A DNA stretch of 64,000 nt from Methanobacterium_D oryzae (GCF_050433505.1 NZ_JBNPXC010000001.1:744001-808000), one strand, 5' to 3'; counted from the stretch's first letter, positions 45,133 to 54,273 are shown. Translations and numbers: made by a program. The notes: generated by a model from the sequence alone, not told the origin.

Positions 45133-47919
45133 ATGAAAGTTGCAGTGGTTGGATTAGGAACTGAAGGCAAAAATGCCGTAAAATCCCTTATTAATTATGG
45201 ATATAAAGTTTATGCTTCTGATATGCAAAAAAACATGGAATTGGACTGTAATACTGCTGTAGATATCGACCTTGGATATCATGATTTTGAGAAAATAAAT
45301 TCAGCAGATGCTGTAGTTTTGAGTCCAAGCTTATGGAGCAGTAAAATTGGAGAAAAGATAAGATCAAGTAAAAAATTTTTATCTGACATTTTGCCTGATC
45401 ATAAAACTGTTTTTACAATAGGCGTTACAGGAACAAATGGTAAAACAACAACTTGCTTTATGATAAGAGAGATACTTGAAAATGCAGGATTTAATGTACT
45501 TGTTGGTGGAAATGCAGGCGGAGGATTTGAAGGATACACAAAACTTATATTAGAATCTTCTAAACAAAAATACGACGTTTTGGTAGTTGAAGTTTGTGAT
45601 ATGACTCTTGATTTTTGTTCTTATGCATTTGATTTTGACCTCGTAGTTGTAACCAACATGGGACAAGATCATATGGACTTTCATAATTCTTTAGAAAATT
45701 ATAAGGATTCTATAAGTAAATTCATAAAAGAAAAAACAGCTATATTAAACGAACAGGATCAAATACTGGCACAAATGGGAAATTATCCATCTAAAACACT
45801 CTTTTTTGGAAATGGGCATAGAGATCTTAAATTATTTGGCCAATATAATTTACAAAACGCTGCCGCTGCAGCAAAGGTTGCACAATTTTTAGAAATTCCA
45901 GAAAATAATATTGATGAGGCATTAAAGAATTTTGAAGGTGTTAAAGGAAGATCTGCAACATTGAATATTTCTGGATGCAATTTTGTAGTTGGAAAAACAG
46001 ATAATTCCAATGCTACATCCGCAGTCTTGAATGAATTGAAATTTGATGTAGTTATGGTAGGGACACCAAGAGGAAAGGAAGCATGTAGATATGACATTTT
46101 AAAAGAAGTTTCTGAAGCTAATCCTGAAAGTGTAGTCTTATTCCCGGGTCTTGAAGATACAACGGATATTGCATTTGAAAGATTAAAAAAAGAAGGATAT
46201 AATGGAGATATTAAAATAATAAAAGACATGCCAACTATTCTGGATTTTGCAATTGAATGCAGTGAAAAATATCAAAACATATTCATAGGTGGAAATGGTC
46301 AAAATAAACTTATAGAGATACAAAAAGCGCTACAGAGAGTATCAAAGGATGATATTGTGATTAGAAACAAAAAAGTACTTATTATCGGTGCTGGGAATGC
46401 AGGAAGGCCTGCAGCGCACCTTTTAAATCATTTAGGCAATGAAGTCATTATTTCAGATATTAAAGAATTCGAAGAACTTCCAAAAAAAGCAAAAATAAAG
46501 ATCAAGGAGCTCATGGATAAGGGTGTTGCTGTAGAGCTTGGTTCTCATATGAATGAACATGCAATGTGGGCAGATATAGTGTTTATTTCTCCAAGTGTAC
46601 CTAAAAAGGCTGCAATTCGGGAATTCATAGGAGAATGTGAAGAAAATTATGAGATAGATGAAATAAATACAAAAGATATAGGAAGAATGATTAATTCTCT
46701 TATAAAAATTCCTATGATTGGCATTGCCGGGACAGACGGTAAAACTACCACCACTAATATGGTTAATTACACTTTATCAGATAAATATGACACTCTACTT
46801 TTCTCCTCTTTACAAAATTCATTGGTTATTGAAGGTTTGGTAGACTTTGTAGTGGAAAATAAGATGAAAAGTAAGGATTTTGCAGTATTTGAACTTCCAC
46901 ATGGTACTATAAGGATGGTAGATGGCCTTGAAATATGTTTAGGTATATTAACTAACCTTACTCCGGATCATATGGATGAATTCAATTCATACGAAGAATA
47001 TGTTAAAAGAAACATATCTATAAAAGATTTACTACATAAAAATGGAATTTTAATTGTAAATGGCGATGACCCCATAATAAGCAAATTAGCGCCTAAATTC
47101 GATCAAGAAGTCATATATTATGGGTTTGATGAACCTAGGGATATAGTACATGATGATATGATTTATTCTCACACTTTAGATGTGAAATATGATATTTTAG
47201 CAGAAGATATAGAACTTAAAGGGCTTTATGGTTCTGAATTTACTATAAAAACAGGTAGAATCCCCACTGTGATATGCGAAAATTGTGGCAAAATGTGCTG
47301 TAATTGTGATGATTTTAGAAGAAAATATCGTGAATCATGCACAATGAGGGTAAAATTAAAAGTACCTGGAATGTGCAATGTAGAAAATGCTCTGGCGGTT
47401 TTTGCTTCAGATATTATTTTAGATTTTGATCTAGAAGATATAAAGGACAAGATTGAAAGCTTTCAGGGGGTAAACGGGCGATTTGAGAAAATAGATACTG
47501 TTAACGAAGTAAATATATTTATGGATGCAGCACATAACCCTGAAGCTATGGAACGGCTTCTTGAAGGTATGAATGTTGAAGGAAAACTTATAATAACTAT
47601 AGATAATCCGGATACCCTCACAACCCGTGATAAATTTAAAGCAGGCCATGCACTTAAAAAATATGTTGATGTGGTCATTGCAAGTGCTAAAAATGAAACA
47701 ACAGAACAAATAGATATGGATGCTGCACTAGAAGTAGTAGAAGGAGCTAAAGGTTTAGAAACATATACGACCAAAAATATTGTAGACGCAATAATTAAAG
47801 CGTTGGAAATTGCAGATAATGGAGATACAATAATTCATATTGGTCCTGGTGTTGTTAATGCTTACAAACAAGTGAAATCAGATATAATAGATGGAATCAT
47901 CGCATATAGAAAAAAATAA
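45133..47919 (+). CDS. Double Mur ligase family protein, probable pseudomurein peptide ligase
   Basis: 928-residue fusion of two Mur ligase modules. Module 1 (about 1-405) has a Rossmann-like start VVGLGTEGKNAV, P-loop VTGTNGKTTTCF (100-106) and TNMGQDHMDFH. Module 2 (about 413-928) restarts with VLIIGAGNAGRPAAHLL, has P-loop AGTDGKTTTTNM (about 533-540), LTNLTPDHMDEF, a cysteine cluster CENCGKMCCNCDDF near 712-725 and the ligase signature FQGVNGRFEKID with DAAHNPEAM. Mur ligases add amino acids to activated precursors with ATP; pseudomurein methanogens use homologues for their cell wall peptide. The order of addition is unknown. First gene of the cluster. Confidence 0.85.
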   Translation: MKVAVVGLGTEGKNAVKSLINYGYKVYASDMQKNMELDCNTAVDIDLGYHDFEKINSADAVVLSPSLWSSKIGEKIRSSKKFLSDILPDHKTVFTIGVTGTNGKTTTCFMIREILENAGFNVLVGGNAGGGFEGYTKLILESSKQKYDVLVVEVCDMTLDFCSYAFDFDLVVVTNMGQDHMDFHNSLENYKDSISKFIKEKTAILNEQDQILAQMGNYPSKTLFFGNGHRDLKLFGQYNLQNAAAAAKVAQFLEIPENNIDEALKNFEGVKGRSATLNISGCNFVVGKTDNSNATSAVLNELKFDVVMVGTPRGKEACRYDILKEVSEANPESVVLFPGLEDTTDIAFERLKKEGYNGDIKIIKDMPTILDFAIECSEKYQNIFIGGNGQNKLIEIQKALQRVSKDDIVIRNKKVLIIGAGNAGRPAAHLLNHLGNEVIISDIKEFEELPKKAKIKIKELMDKGVAVELGSHMNEHAMWADIVFISPSVPKKAAIREFIGECEENYEIDEINTKDIGRMINSLIKIPMIGIAGTDGKTTTTNMVNYTLSDKYDTLLFSSLQNSLVIEGLVDFVVENKMKSKDFAVFELPHGTIRMVDGLEICLGILTNLTPDHMDEFNSYEEYVKRNISIKDLLHKNGILIVNGDDPIISKLAPKFDQEVIYYGFDEPRDIVHDDMIYSHTLDVKYDILAEDIELKGLYGSEFTIKTGRIPTVICENCGKMCCNCDDFRRKYRESCTMRVKLKVPGMCNVENALAVFASDIILDFDLEDIKDKIESFQGVNGRFEKIDTVNEVNIFMDAAHNPEAMERLLEGMNVEGKLIITIDNPDTLTTRDKFKAGHALKKYVDVVIASAKNETTEQIDMDAALEVVEGAKGLETYTTKNIVDAIIKALEIADNGDTIIHIGPGVVNAYKQVKSDIIDGIIAYRKK

Positions 47920-47955
47920 ACATAAAACAATTAATACTAATCAAAATCAGATAAA

Positions 47956-49488
47956 ATGAAATCTAATTTTATAATTGAGAATTCTAAAATTGTAGTTATC
48001 GGCGGCTGTGGAACTGTAGGCAGCTTGATGGCAAGAATTTTAAAAGATAATGGTGCCGATGTAACAGTATCCGATCTTTCAACTAATAGCCCGCAAATTG
48101 AAACTCTTAAAGAAGAAGGGATACATCTTAATCTTGGAGAACATGATGAATCTATTTTAAAAAGTGCAGATATAATTGCTGTGGCTCCAAGTCTAATTAA
48201 TAATCATAAATTAATTGAAAGGATAAAAAAACTTACAGATGTTAAGATTATAAGTATAGATGAAGTTTTAAGTTTCTGCAATATTAATAAACCGGTTATT
48301 GGAGTTACAGGAACTAATGGAAAAACAACTACTACATGGATGCTTAAACATATTCTAAAAGGTGCAGGGCATAAAGTTCCAGAACATAAGCTTGAAATAC
48401 AAGGCAACACGGAATTAATACCATCTTTACAAGCTAGACTTAATGGAACTGTCGCTGTTTTAGAAATAGGAACATTTGGAAATCCAGATGAAATTAAAAG
48501 ATCTGCACTAAATTCACAGGTCAGTATAGGAATTATGACTAATATCTCTAAAGATCATTTAAATAATTCGAGGAAATTTTCTGATTATATCAAATGTAAA
48601 AGTGAAATAGTAGAAGTGGCAGATTTACTGGTTTTTAATGCTGATGATCCAATTATTGCAAGCCTTGAACTTGGTAAAAAGCCACATAATAATCTATTTT
48701 ATGGTATTGAACATATTAAATCTAATTTTAACGCATATGCTGATAAAAGGAAATGTCCTTTATGCAATGCTGATCTTAAATACAAAATGCATTATTTAGG
48801 ACATCTTGGCATATATGAATGTACATGTGGCTTTAAACGCCCCCATACTCATGTTAAAGCATATGATATTGAAGATGATCACTTTACATTGGTTATGGGT
48901 TCAAATGAGGCCAAAATTAAATTAAAAAATAGAGGAATTCACAATGTTTACAATGCACTTGCTGCGGCTTGTGGTGCTATGGCATTAGGTATTGATTTTA
49001 AGGATATTGTAAGGGGCATTGAAAGCTTTGAAGGAGTTAAAGGCAGATTTGAAGAGTTTAATGTTAATGGAAAATATGTAATTGTTGACTATGCCCATAA
49101 TCCTGCGGGAGTTAGAGCCATAATCCAAACATTACTTCAAAAAAAGTCACATAATTCCAAATTAATTGTTGTAAACACAATTTCTTCTGAAAGTGGAATT
49201 GAAGGAGATATAGAAATAGCGAAAATATTAAAAGATGCTGATATTATAATAGTAGCATCAAATGCGAGTAGAATGGCATTAATGGAAACTGAAACTAATT
49301 CTCAAGTAGTTATGGCAGAATCCAGTAAAAAAAGCTCTAAAACAGGAACCCTTGGAGCAAGTAAAGAACAGGTAGGAGAGAGCTTAAAAATAGCCATTTC
49401 TAAAGCAGAAGACAATGATATGATCTTAGTTATAGGGGAAGGGGGAGTCAAATATTCATCTGAAATTCTTAAAGAATTCAAAAATTAG
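47956..49488 (+). CDS. MurT-like Mur ligase with zinc ribbon insert, probable pseudomurein ligase
   Basis: 510 residues. N-terminal Rossmann-like part (VVIGGCGTVGSLMARIL), P-loop GVTGTNGKTTTTW (119-125) and TNISKDHLNNS. A four-cysteine ribbon CPLCNADLKYKMHYLGHLG...YECTCGFKRPH lies near residues 266-297, the pattern seen in MurT, followed by FEGVKGRFEEF and VDYAHNPAGV. MurT works with GatD to amidate lipid II glutamate in Gram-positive bacteria; no GatD is adjacent here. It begins 36 nt after the double ligase, so the two are co-transcribed. The predicted role is adding a residue in pseudomurein peptide synthesis. Confidence 0.85.
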   Translation: MKSNFIIENSKIVVIGGCGTVGSLMARILKDNGADVTVSDLSTNSPQIETLKEEGIHLNLGEHDESILKSADIIAVAPSLINNHKLIERIKKLTDVKIISIDEVLSFCNINKPVIGVTGTNGKTTTTWMLKHILKGAGHKVPEHKLEIQGNTELIPSLQARLNGTVAVLEIGTFGNPDEIKRSALNSQVSIGIMTNISKDHLNNSRKFSDYIKCKSEIVEVADLLVFNADDPIIASLELGKKPHNNLFYGIEHIKSNFNAYADKRKCPLCNADLKYKMHYLGHLGIYECTCGFKRPHTHVKAYDIEDDHFTLVMGSNEAKIKLKNRGIHNVYNALAAACGAMALGIDFKDIVRGIESFEGVKGRFEEFNVNGKYVIVDYAHNPAGVRAIIQTLLQKKSHNSKLIVVNTISSESGIEGDIEIAKILKDADIIIVASNASRMALMETETNSQVVMAESSKKSSKTGTLGASKEQVGESLKIAISKAEDNDMILVIGEGGVKYSSEILKEFKN

Positions 49489-49519
49489 TTTAACAATACT
49501 TATTTTACTTGCACTGGCA

Positions 49520-50638
49520 ATGTATCCGTTTGGAAATGCAATGGAAAATTATTATCCGCAACAGGGACCAACGGAAATCACTTCATTAAGCATAGGTGAT
49601 ACGGTTTTATCGGGAACCAGTGTTGTAGATGATAAAAAAATTAGAAAAGTACCAATGCTTTACCATCCAGAATATCTTGTAGATTATATTACAGAATTAA
49701 ATTTCATAGACTTTTTCGATGCTATTGTAACTGGAACAGTTAAAACCCCTATTGGGAGAATTACAGATAGTAGCATATCAAAAAGTGGAATTGCACAGGG
49801 ATTCAGTGGCCCCGGAATATTAGCGGTTAAAAATGAAAAGCTAAGTGTAACTTCTCCTGGTGCTTTTGTATATGGATATAAAACGCCATATGTATTTGGA
49901 TATAAAACAGATGCAGGATTGGAAATTAAAGAAGGAAATAAAACCGTTAAAGTAGTATCTTCTAATCAAATTAGCAATGATACAATCCCGCATGAGTATG
50001 TGAGTGTAAAAAGTGTTAAAAAATGGTATAATAACGCTGATGTTGGCGATTATATAACATTAGACTATGCAATTTTCAATTTTAATGATGGAAGAAATTT
50101 AGTGGCGCCGAAAGACATTGAAAAATTCTTTGGTGAAGATGTGGTAAATTACCTTGAAAATTACCCTTCAGAGTCACCAGTACTTGTCTATATGGGCCAT
50201 ATAACAGAAAAAGTCATTGGAAGTAATGGGGATTCTCTTGGATCTTATCCGGAATATAACGATGCAGTTAGAGAGCAAAATTCGAGGGCATTTGTAGAAG
50301 CATGGAATGGAACCATAATTCCACCACATACCACATCATCAGGTAAAGAAACTGTAGGATTTGGAAGATCTATCGACCCTCATGCTCCTGGAGGATGGGC
50401 TTCTCACGGTGTTTGCCCTGCAGCAAGAGCAATGAGAGGTGCAGTATTCCAGGCAGGATTTGGACTTCCAACAGGCCTTAATGGTGGGGAATACGCCGTA
50501 AACTTTGGTTATAATCCTGCAGTAGATGTAAAAGTCACAAATAACTTGGATTATCCAGTAAAAATAGTAATGTGGACAAGTGGATCAGGGCCGAGTATGG
50601 GCATATATGCTAAGGTTATAGAATACAAATCTCAATAG
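49520..50638 (+). CDS. Secreted VanW-like protein in the Mur cluster; true start probably further upstream
   Basis: 372 residues from the first ATG. The C-terminal about 110 residues (SHGVCPAARAMRGAVFQAGF, then NPAVDVKVTNNLDYPVKIVM) resemble a VanW-type domain (GGGICQVSSTL..., DA-V...NNT..PI). The resemblance is by eye. In frame upstream of ATG 49520 lies a strong signal-peptide hydrophobic core (KISLTILILLALAMYPFGNA), back to a stop at 49433, but that stretch has no ATG, GTG or TTG. Candidate start: ATT 49454 with GGGGGAG 6 nt before it, inside the Mur ligase end. The product would be exported to the cell wall. Position suggests a role in pseudomurein. Confidence 0.65.
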   Translation: MYPFGNAMENYYPQQGPTEITSLSIGDTVLSGTSVVDDKKIRKVPMLYHPEYLVDYITELNFIDFFDAIVTGTVKTPIGRITDSSISKSGIAQGFSGPGILAVKNEKLSVTSPGAFVYGYKTPYVFGYKTDAGLEIKEGNKTVKVVSSNQISNDTIPHEYVSVKSVKKWYNNADVGDYITLDYAIFNFNDGRNLVAPKDIEKFFGEDVVNYLENYPSESPVLVYMGHITEKVIGSNGDSLGSYPEYNDAVREQNSRAFVEAWNGTIIPPHTTSSGKETVGFGRSIDPHAPGGWASHGVCPAARAMRGAVFQAGFGLPTGLNGGEYAVNFGYNPAVDVKVTNNLDYPVKIVMWTSGSGPSMGIYAKVIEYKSQ

Positions 50639-50694
50639 AGAGGTTATTCTTAAACTTTATTTTTTGAAACTAAATTTATTTAATAGGGATATAA

Positions 50695-51357
50695 ATGATT
50701 TCTGCAATTATCACAGCAGCTGGAAAAAATAGGCGAATGAGAGAAGATTTTAAAGCTCGTAGAATGGAAATCCGGCATAAATTACTTCTGGATCTTCAGG
50801 GGATGCCACTAATACTGCAAACGATCAAAAATACGTTAAATGCAGGAGTAGATGAATGCATAATTGTTTTAGGACATTTCAGCGATGAGATAACTGCAGT
50901 AATTGATGAATTTGATGATGAACGGGTTAGAGTGACTGTAAATCCCAAAATCAATGTTGAATTATCAGAGTCGCTTTTAAATGGAATAAATAAGGTTAAA
51001 TCTGATTATTGTTTGTGTGTTGCAGCAGATCAACCAACAGTATCAAGTGAAACACTTAAAGCCCTAATTAAGGGACTATTTAAAAGCGAAAAACCAGAAA
51101 ATACAATTTCAATCCTTGCAAGAGGAAAAACAGGATATCTGGACTCTGCAGAAGGTCTTGGAATGCCTTTTGCATGTCATAAAACTCTTTTAGAGAAATA
51201 TTTAGCCCTGCATAATGATAATTTAAATCCAATTTTAAGAAAAATGGCAGATGATGGAGTTATCTTTTATGGAATTCCAGCTCGCGATGATCTGGAGCTT
51301 ATAAACATTAACAGATATGATGATTATCTAAAGGTTATAAAAGAAAGTAATTTATAA
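50695..51357 (+). CDS. MobA-like nucleotidyltransferase
   Basis: 220-residue GT-A-fold NTP transferase. The N-terminal signature is IITAAGKNRRM with a downstream K in HKLLLDLQGMPLI; the metal-binding region is CVAADQPTVS. It resembles MocA/GlmU-type enzymes that make nucleotide-activated small molecules. It is the last gene of the Mur ligase unit, 56 nt after the VanW-like gene. Published pseudomurein work describes UDP-activated glutamate as a precursor, so a uridylyltransferase role is an attractive inference. Confidence 0.72.
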   Translation: MISAIITAAGKNRRMREDFKARRMEIRHKLLLDLQGMPLILQTIKNTLNAGVDECIIVLGHFSDEITAVIDEFDDERVRVTVNPKINVELSESLLNGINKVKSDYCLCVAADQPTVSSETLKALIKGLFKSEKPENTISILARGKTGYLDSAEGLGMPFACHKTLLEKYLALHNDNLNPILRKMADDGVIFYGIPARDDLELININRYDDYLKVIKESNL

Positions 51358-51408
51358 TAAATTCTATTTTTTAATGAGTAAAAAAGTTAGAAAAAGGAGA
51401 TAAAGAAT

Positions 51409-51636
51409 TTATTTTTCTAAACTGAAATCTTTTTTTTCTTCTTGCTCTTCAAGGAGATCTAAACGGTCTTCAACCTCTTCAATTGTTTTTCCAAGTCTTT
51501 CGATGATTTTAACAGTGTCTAATGCCCATTTTGCTACCAATTGATCATTAAATTCTCCTCTTTCTACATAATCTGTCATCTTCCTTTCTAAATCATTGGC
51601 GTCATCCAAAACTTCATAAATTTTTGATTGTACCAT
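51409..51636 (-). CDS. Small acidic coiled-coil protein, unknown function
   Basis: 75 residues, highly charged and helical (VKIIERLGKTIEEVEDRLDLLEEQEEKK), probably a coiled coil. GGAGTGAT lies 7 nt before ATG 51636, a strong site that supports a real gene. No family recognised. It converges with the nucleotidyltransferase gene. Confidence 0.7.
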   Translation of the reverse strand: MVQSKIYEVLDDANDLERKMTDYVERGEFNDQLVAKWALDTVKIIERLGKTIEEVEDRLDLLEEQEEKKDFSLEK

Positions 51637-51674
51637 ATATGATCACTCCTCTGGGCTTTTTAAATTACGTTGTA

Positions 51675-52364
51675 TTATTTCATGGAAATTAAAGCAGTTA
51701 CAACGCATCCAATATTCTCGCCGTTCATTCCTACAATTACTTCATCTTCTTCTATGCCTGCATATTGTCTTGAACCACTGCATCCAAGAGTAATATTTGC
51801 AGTATTTCGGGTGAACGGACCAGCCACAGCATCAGCACATACAGATTGAATACCTGAAAAATCAGCTTCTACTCTGCCTCCGCGGGTGTAAACCATTGCT
51901 TGAGCAAGTTTAAGTGCCTGAGCAGGGTTACATATAACTACAATCACGTCAGGATCAAATTTTATGTCTTCTAATGGTGCGTAGATTATAGCTTTCATCA
52001 TAGGGTCAATTTTAGGGATACTTTCCATTGTACGCTTTGCAGAACCGAGGCTTGAGAATCTACCCAGACTTTGATAGAATTCACCTGTTTTTATCTTTTC
52101 TGGAGTTTCCATAAGACCAATAGCAGATGCTCCTCCTTTACACATTTGCTCTTCGCTTGTTGCATAGAACATCTCACCTTGAGCTGCTTTCTGCACCATT
52201 TCACAATGCCTTACACTTTTATCTATTTTTTCAATTCCTTCTGGAATATCTTCTTCCCTTAAAATAAATTTTATTGCAACGGGGGATTTTTTTAGACCAA
52301 GCCTTTCTTTAAGTTCTCTTGATACCATATCATATCCTTCTACTTCGCATGCGCCTTCTGCCAT
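51675..52364 (-). CDS. DUF169 family protein
   Basis: 229-residue protein of the DUF169 family, common in methanogens and anaerobes and of unknown function. Recognisable parts are LKKSPVAIKFI, RHCEMVQKAAQGEMFYAT, CKGGASAIGL and VCADAVAGPFTRNTANITLGCSGSR (four or more conserved cysteines). ATG 52364 is preferred over the frame start 52394 because GGTGA lies 5 nt upstream. Confidence 0.82.
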   Translation of the reverse strand: MAEGACEVEGYDMVSRELKERLGLKKSPVAIKFILREEDIPEGIEKIDKSVRHCEMVQKAAQGEMFYATSEEQMCKGGASAIGLMETPEKIKTGEFYQSLGRFSSLGSAKRTMESIPKIDPMMKAIIYAPLEDIKFDPDVIVVICNPAQALKLAQAMVYTRGGRVEADFSGIQSVCADAVAGPFTRNTANITLGCSGSRQYAGIEEDEVIVGMNGENIGCVVTALISMK

Positions 52365-52494
52365 GTTTTTCACCGATTTTATTATATTTTTCAAATTATT
52401 TATATTCGATGAAATTGAATTATAGCAGAAGATAATTAGTAGATTTAAAATTTAAAAAAGGTTTTTAAAATTAAATAAAAATAAAATTTAGTTT

Positions 52495-53232
52495 TTATGC
52501 TGATTTAACGCCTTTAACAAGTTCAATAATCTTATTTTTGACATCTTCACAGTCTTCAACCACAGTTCCAGTTACAATGATATCTGCACCAGCTTTTGCA
52601 ATACGAGCAGCAGTTTCTCCATCACGTATCCCGCCACCAACAATTACAACTAAATCGGTCATTTTTTTAACAGCAGCAACCATGGCTTCCGGGATATGAT
52701 CTGAAGCTCCTGAACCTGCTTCAAGATAAATTAATCTCATTCCAAGACATTCTGCTGCCATTGCATAAGCAACAGCGATATCTACTTTATTCCTTGGAAT
52801 TAGCTTAGCATCTCCTACCCATCCAACTGTTCCTCCAGGTTCAACAACAATGTAACCCATAGGAATTACTTCAATTCCCATTTTTTTAATAGCTGGAGCA
52901 CCTAAAGCCTGTGCACCAATTATCCAATAGGGATTTGTTGAATTTAAAAGACTCATAAAAAAAATTGCATCTGCATATTTGCTTACACCACTGATATTTC
53001 CTGGAAAAAGAATAATTGGAACATCAACATTTTCCTGCAATGCTTTTGCAGTGGCATCAAGTTCAGTAGATTCAGTTGTTGATCCTCCAAGCATTATACC
53101 GTCTGTTCCACCAACTATGGCTTCTTTTGCTATTTTTACAGCTTTTTCAGGACTTTGCTCTTCTGGATCTAAAAGTGTTAAATGTATCTTGTGGTCTTTT
53201 AATGTATTTTGAATGTAATTTTCGACTTTCAT
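52495..53232 (-). CDS. Geranylgeranylglyceryl phosphate synthase
   Basis: Joins geranylgeranyl diphosphate to sn-glycerol-1-phosphate, the first ether bond of archaeal lipids. 245-residue TIM barrel: HLTLLDPEEQSPEKA, GTDGIMLGGSTT, PGNISGVSKYADA, VEPGGTVGWVGDAKLIPRNK, LEAGSGA and VGGGIRDGETA are family marks. Monocistronic or co-transcribed with the upstream L40e gene. Confidence 0.95.
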   Translation of the reverse strand: MKVENYIQNTLKDHKIHLTLLDPEEQSPEKAVKIAKEAIVGGTDGIMLGGSTTESTELDATAKALQENVDVPIILFPGNISGVSKYADAIFFMSLLNSTNPYWIIGAQALGAPAIKKMGIEVIPMGYIVVEPGGTVGWVGDAKLIPRNKVDIAVAYAMAAECLGMRLIYLEAGSGASDHIPEAMVAAVKKMTDLVVIVGGGIRDGETAARIAKAGADIIVTGTVVEDCEDVKNKIIELVKGVKSA

Positions 53233-53279
53233 CTTACCACGACGAATAAAATAATTAATAGTTATTAAAAATATTATTA

Positions 53280-53307
53280 TAAATATAAAAATGGAGGTTT
53301 AACCTCC
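53280..53307 (-). terminator. Hairpin terminator after L40e
   Basis: GGAGGTT (53293-53299) and AACCTCC (53301-53307) form a 7-bp stem; on the minus strand it is followed by ATTTTTATATTT. It lies 23 nt past the L40e stop. Confidence 0.6.
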
Positions 53308-53329
53308 GAATTGAATTTAAGGACTCTGT

Positions 53330-53476
53330 CTATCCTCTTGGTTCTTTTGCTTTTGGTCTTAGACCCTTGTAACCGCATTTTCTGCATGTTTTTGCAGTTG
53401 GGGGGTTTCTTGCGTTACATTTTAAGCATATTTTGATATGGAATATTCTATTTTCCGCTTCTTCAAATCTAGCCAT
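53330..53476 (-). CDS. rpl40e: Large-subunit ribosomal protein eL40
   Basis: 48-residue zinc-ribbon ribosomal protein, MARFEEAENRIFHIKICLK followed by CNAR...CRKCGYKGLRPK; the four cysteines C-x2-C...C-x2-C bind zinc. GGAGG (complement of 53484-53488) stands 7 nt before ATG 53476. In eukaryotes the homologue is made as a ubiquitin fusion; here it is free. Confidence 0.95.
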   Translation of the reverse strand: MARFEEAENRIFHIKICLKCNARNPPTAKTCRKCGYKGLRPKAKEPRG

Positions 53477-53532
53477 TTATTAGCCTCCTTAGATAATTAT
53501 TTAACATTATTTTAGCCAATTTAGAATATATA

Positions 53533-54039
53533 TCACTCTAAAAATTCATTTTGAATTTCTACAACTTCTAAACTGCTTTTAGCTTTAGAGTATGCTTCTA
53601 ATAGCTCTTCATTGAGCTTTAGAAAATGAGGGCCCCACTTGAACTGGGACATAATGTCAATAGCAATATCTTTACATCCAATTATATAAAAACTTGCTGC
53701 AATAGCCTCAGCAGTTGACAATATACATGGTTTTCCATAGTTAGTTGGATTTGCAGCAATAAGGAAGGGGAGTGATCTACTATTTTTCCCTGTTTTTAGC
53801 CTAAAAGGAACTTTATCTAGCCTTTTCCATGAACAATCAAGTCCTACAAGCCCTTTTTCTGTAATTGTCTCTCTATCTTCACAAGACAATGCTTTTTGAG
53901 AATATGGATCTAAAACAATTGCACCGGTAGGTACTTGATTTAATTTTGTCACTACTTTAACTTTTCCCTTTTTTCCAAGTTTAATTGTAGTACATTTCTT
54001 ACGATCACATTCTTCTGCGTGATATACGACGATTCTCAT
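53533..54039 (-). CDS. tsr3: Tsr3-type rRNA aminocarboxypropyltransferase (DUF367)
   Basis: 168-residue homologue of Tsr3, which transfers the aminocarboxypropyl group of SAM to a pseudouridine-derived base of small-subunit rRNA. Marks: HAEECDRKKCTTIKLGK at the N-terminus (RLI-like), VLDPYSQKALS, GLDCSWKR, RSLPFLIAANPTNYGKPC and LSTAEAIAASFYIIG. ATG 54039 gives the conserved start; the frame is open to 54096. Confidence 0.88.
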   Translation of the reverse strand: MRIVVYHAEECDRKKCTTIKLGKKGKVKVVTKLNQVPTGAIVLDPYSQKALSCEDRETITEKGLVGLDCSWKRLDKVPFRLKTGKNSRSLPFLIAANPTNYGKPCILSTAEAIAASFYIIGCKDIAIDIMSQFKWGPHFLKLNEELLEAYSKAKSSLEVVEIQNEFLE

Positions 54040-54273
54040 TTTTAAAACACACTTTAAATAGTTTAAATTTTTATTCAAAATAAAAGAATATAACAAATAA
54101 CTTTATGCTTATTTATATATTAAATATTTCTATTTTAAATATGTTAATAAAAAGTTATTTGTTGCTTAATTTTTTCATTGCAGCATGCAAAAATAAGTTT
54201 TTTCAGTAAATTGAACAAATCCAGTTAGTTCTCTCTAATTAATCATTTTTATCAACTTTTTAAATGGGCAGAA

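Noticed and set aside
53293..53307. A third copy of the GGAGG-bounded element
   Set aside because: GGAGGTTTAACCTCC contains GGAGGTTTAA but is a lone short hairpin after L40e followed by T-rich sequence, so it fits a terminator.
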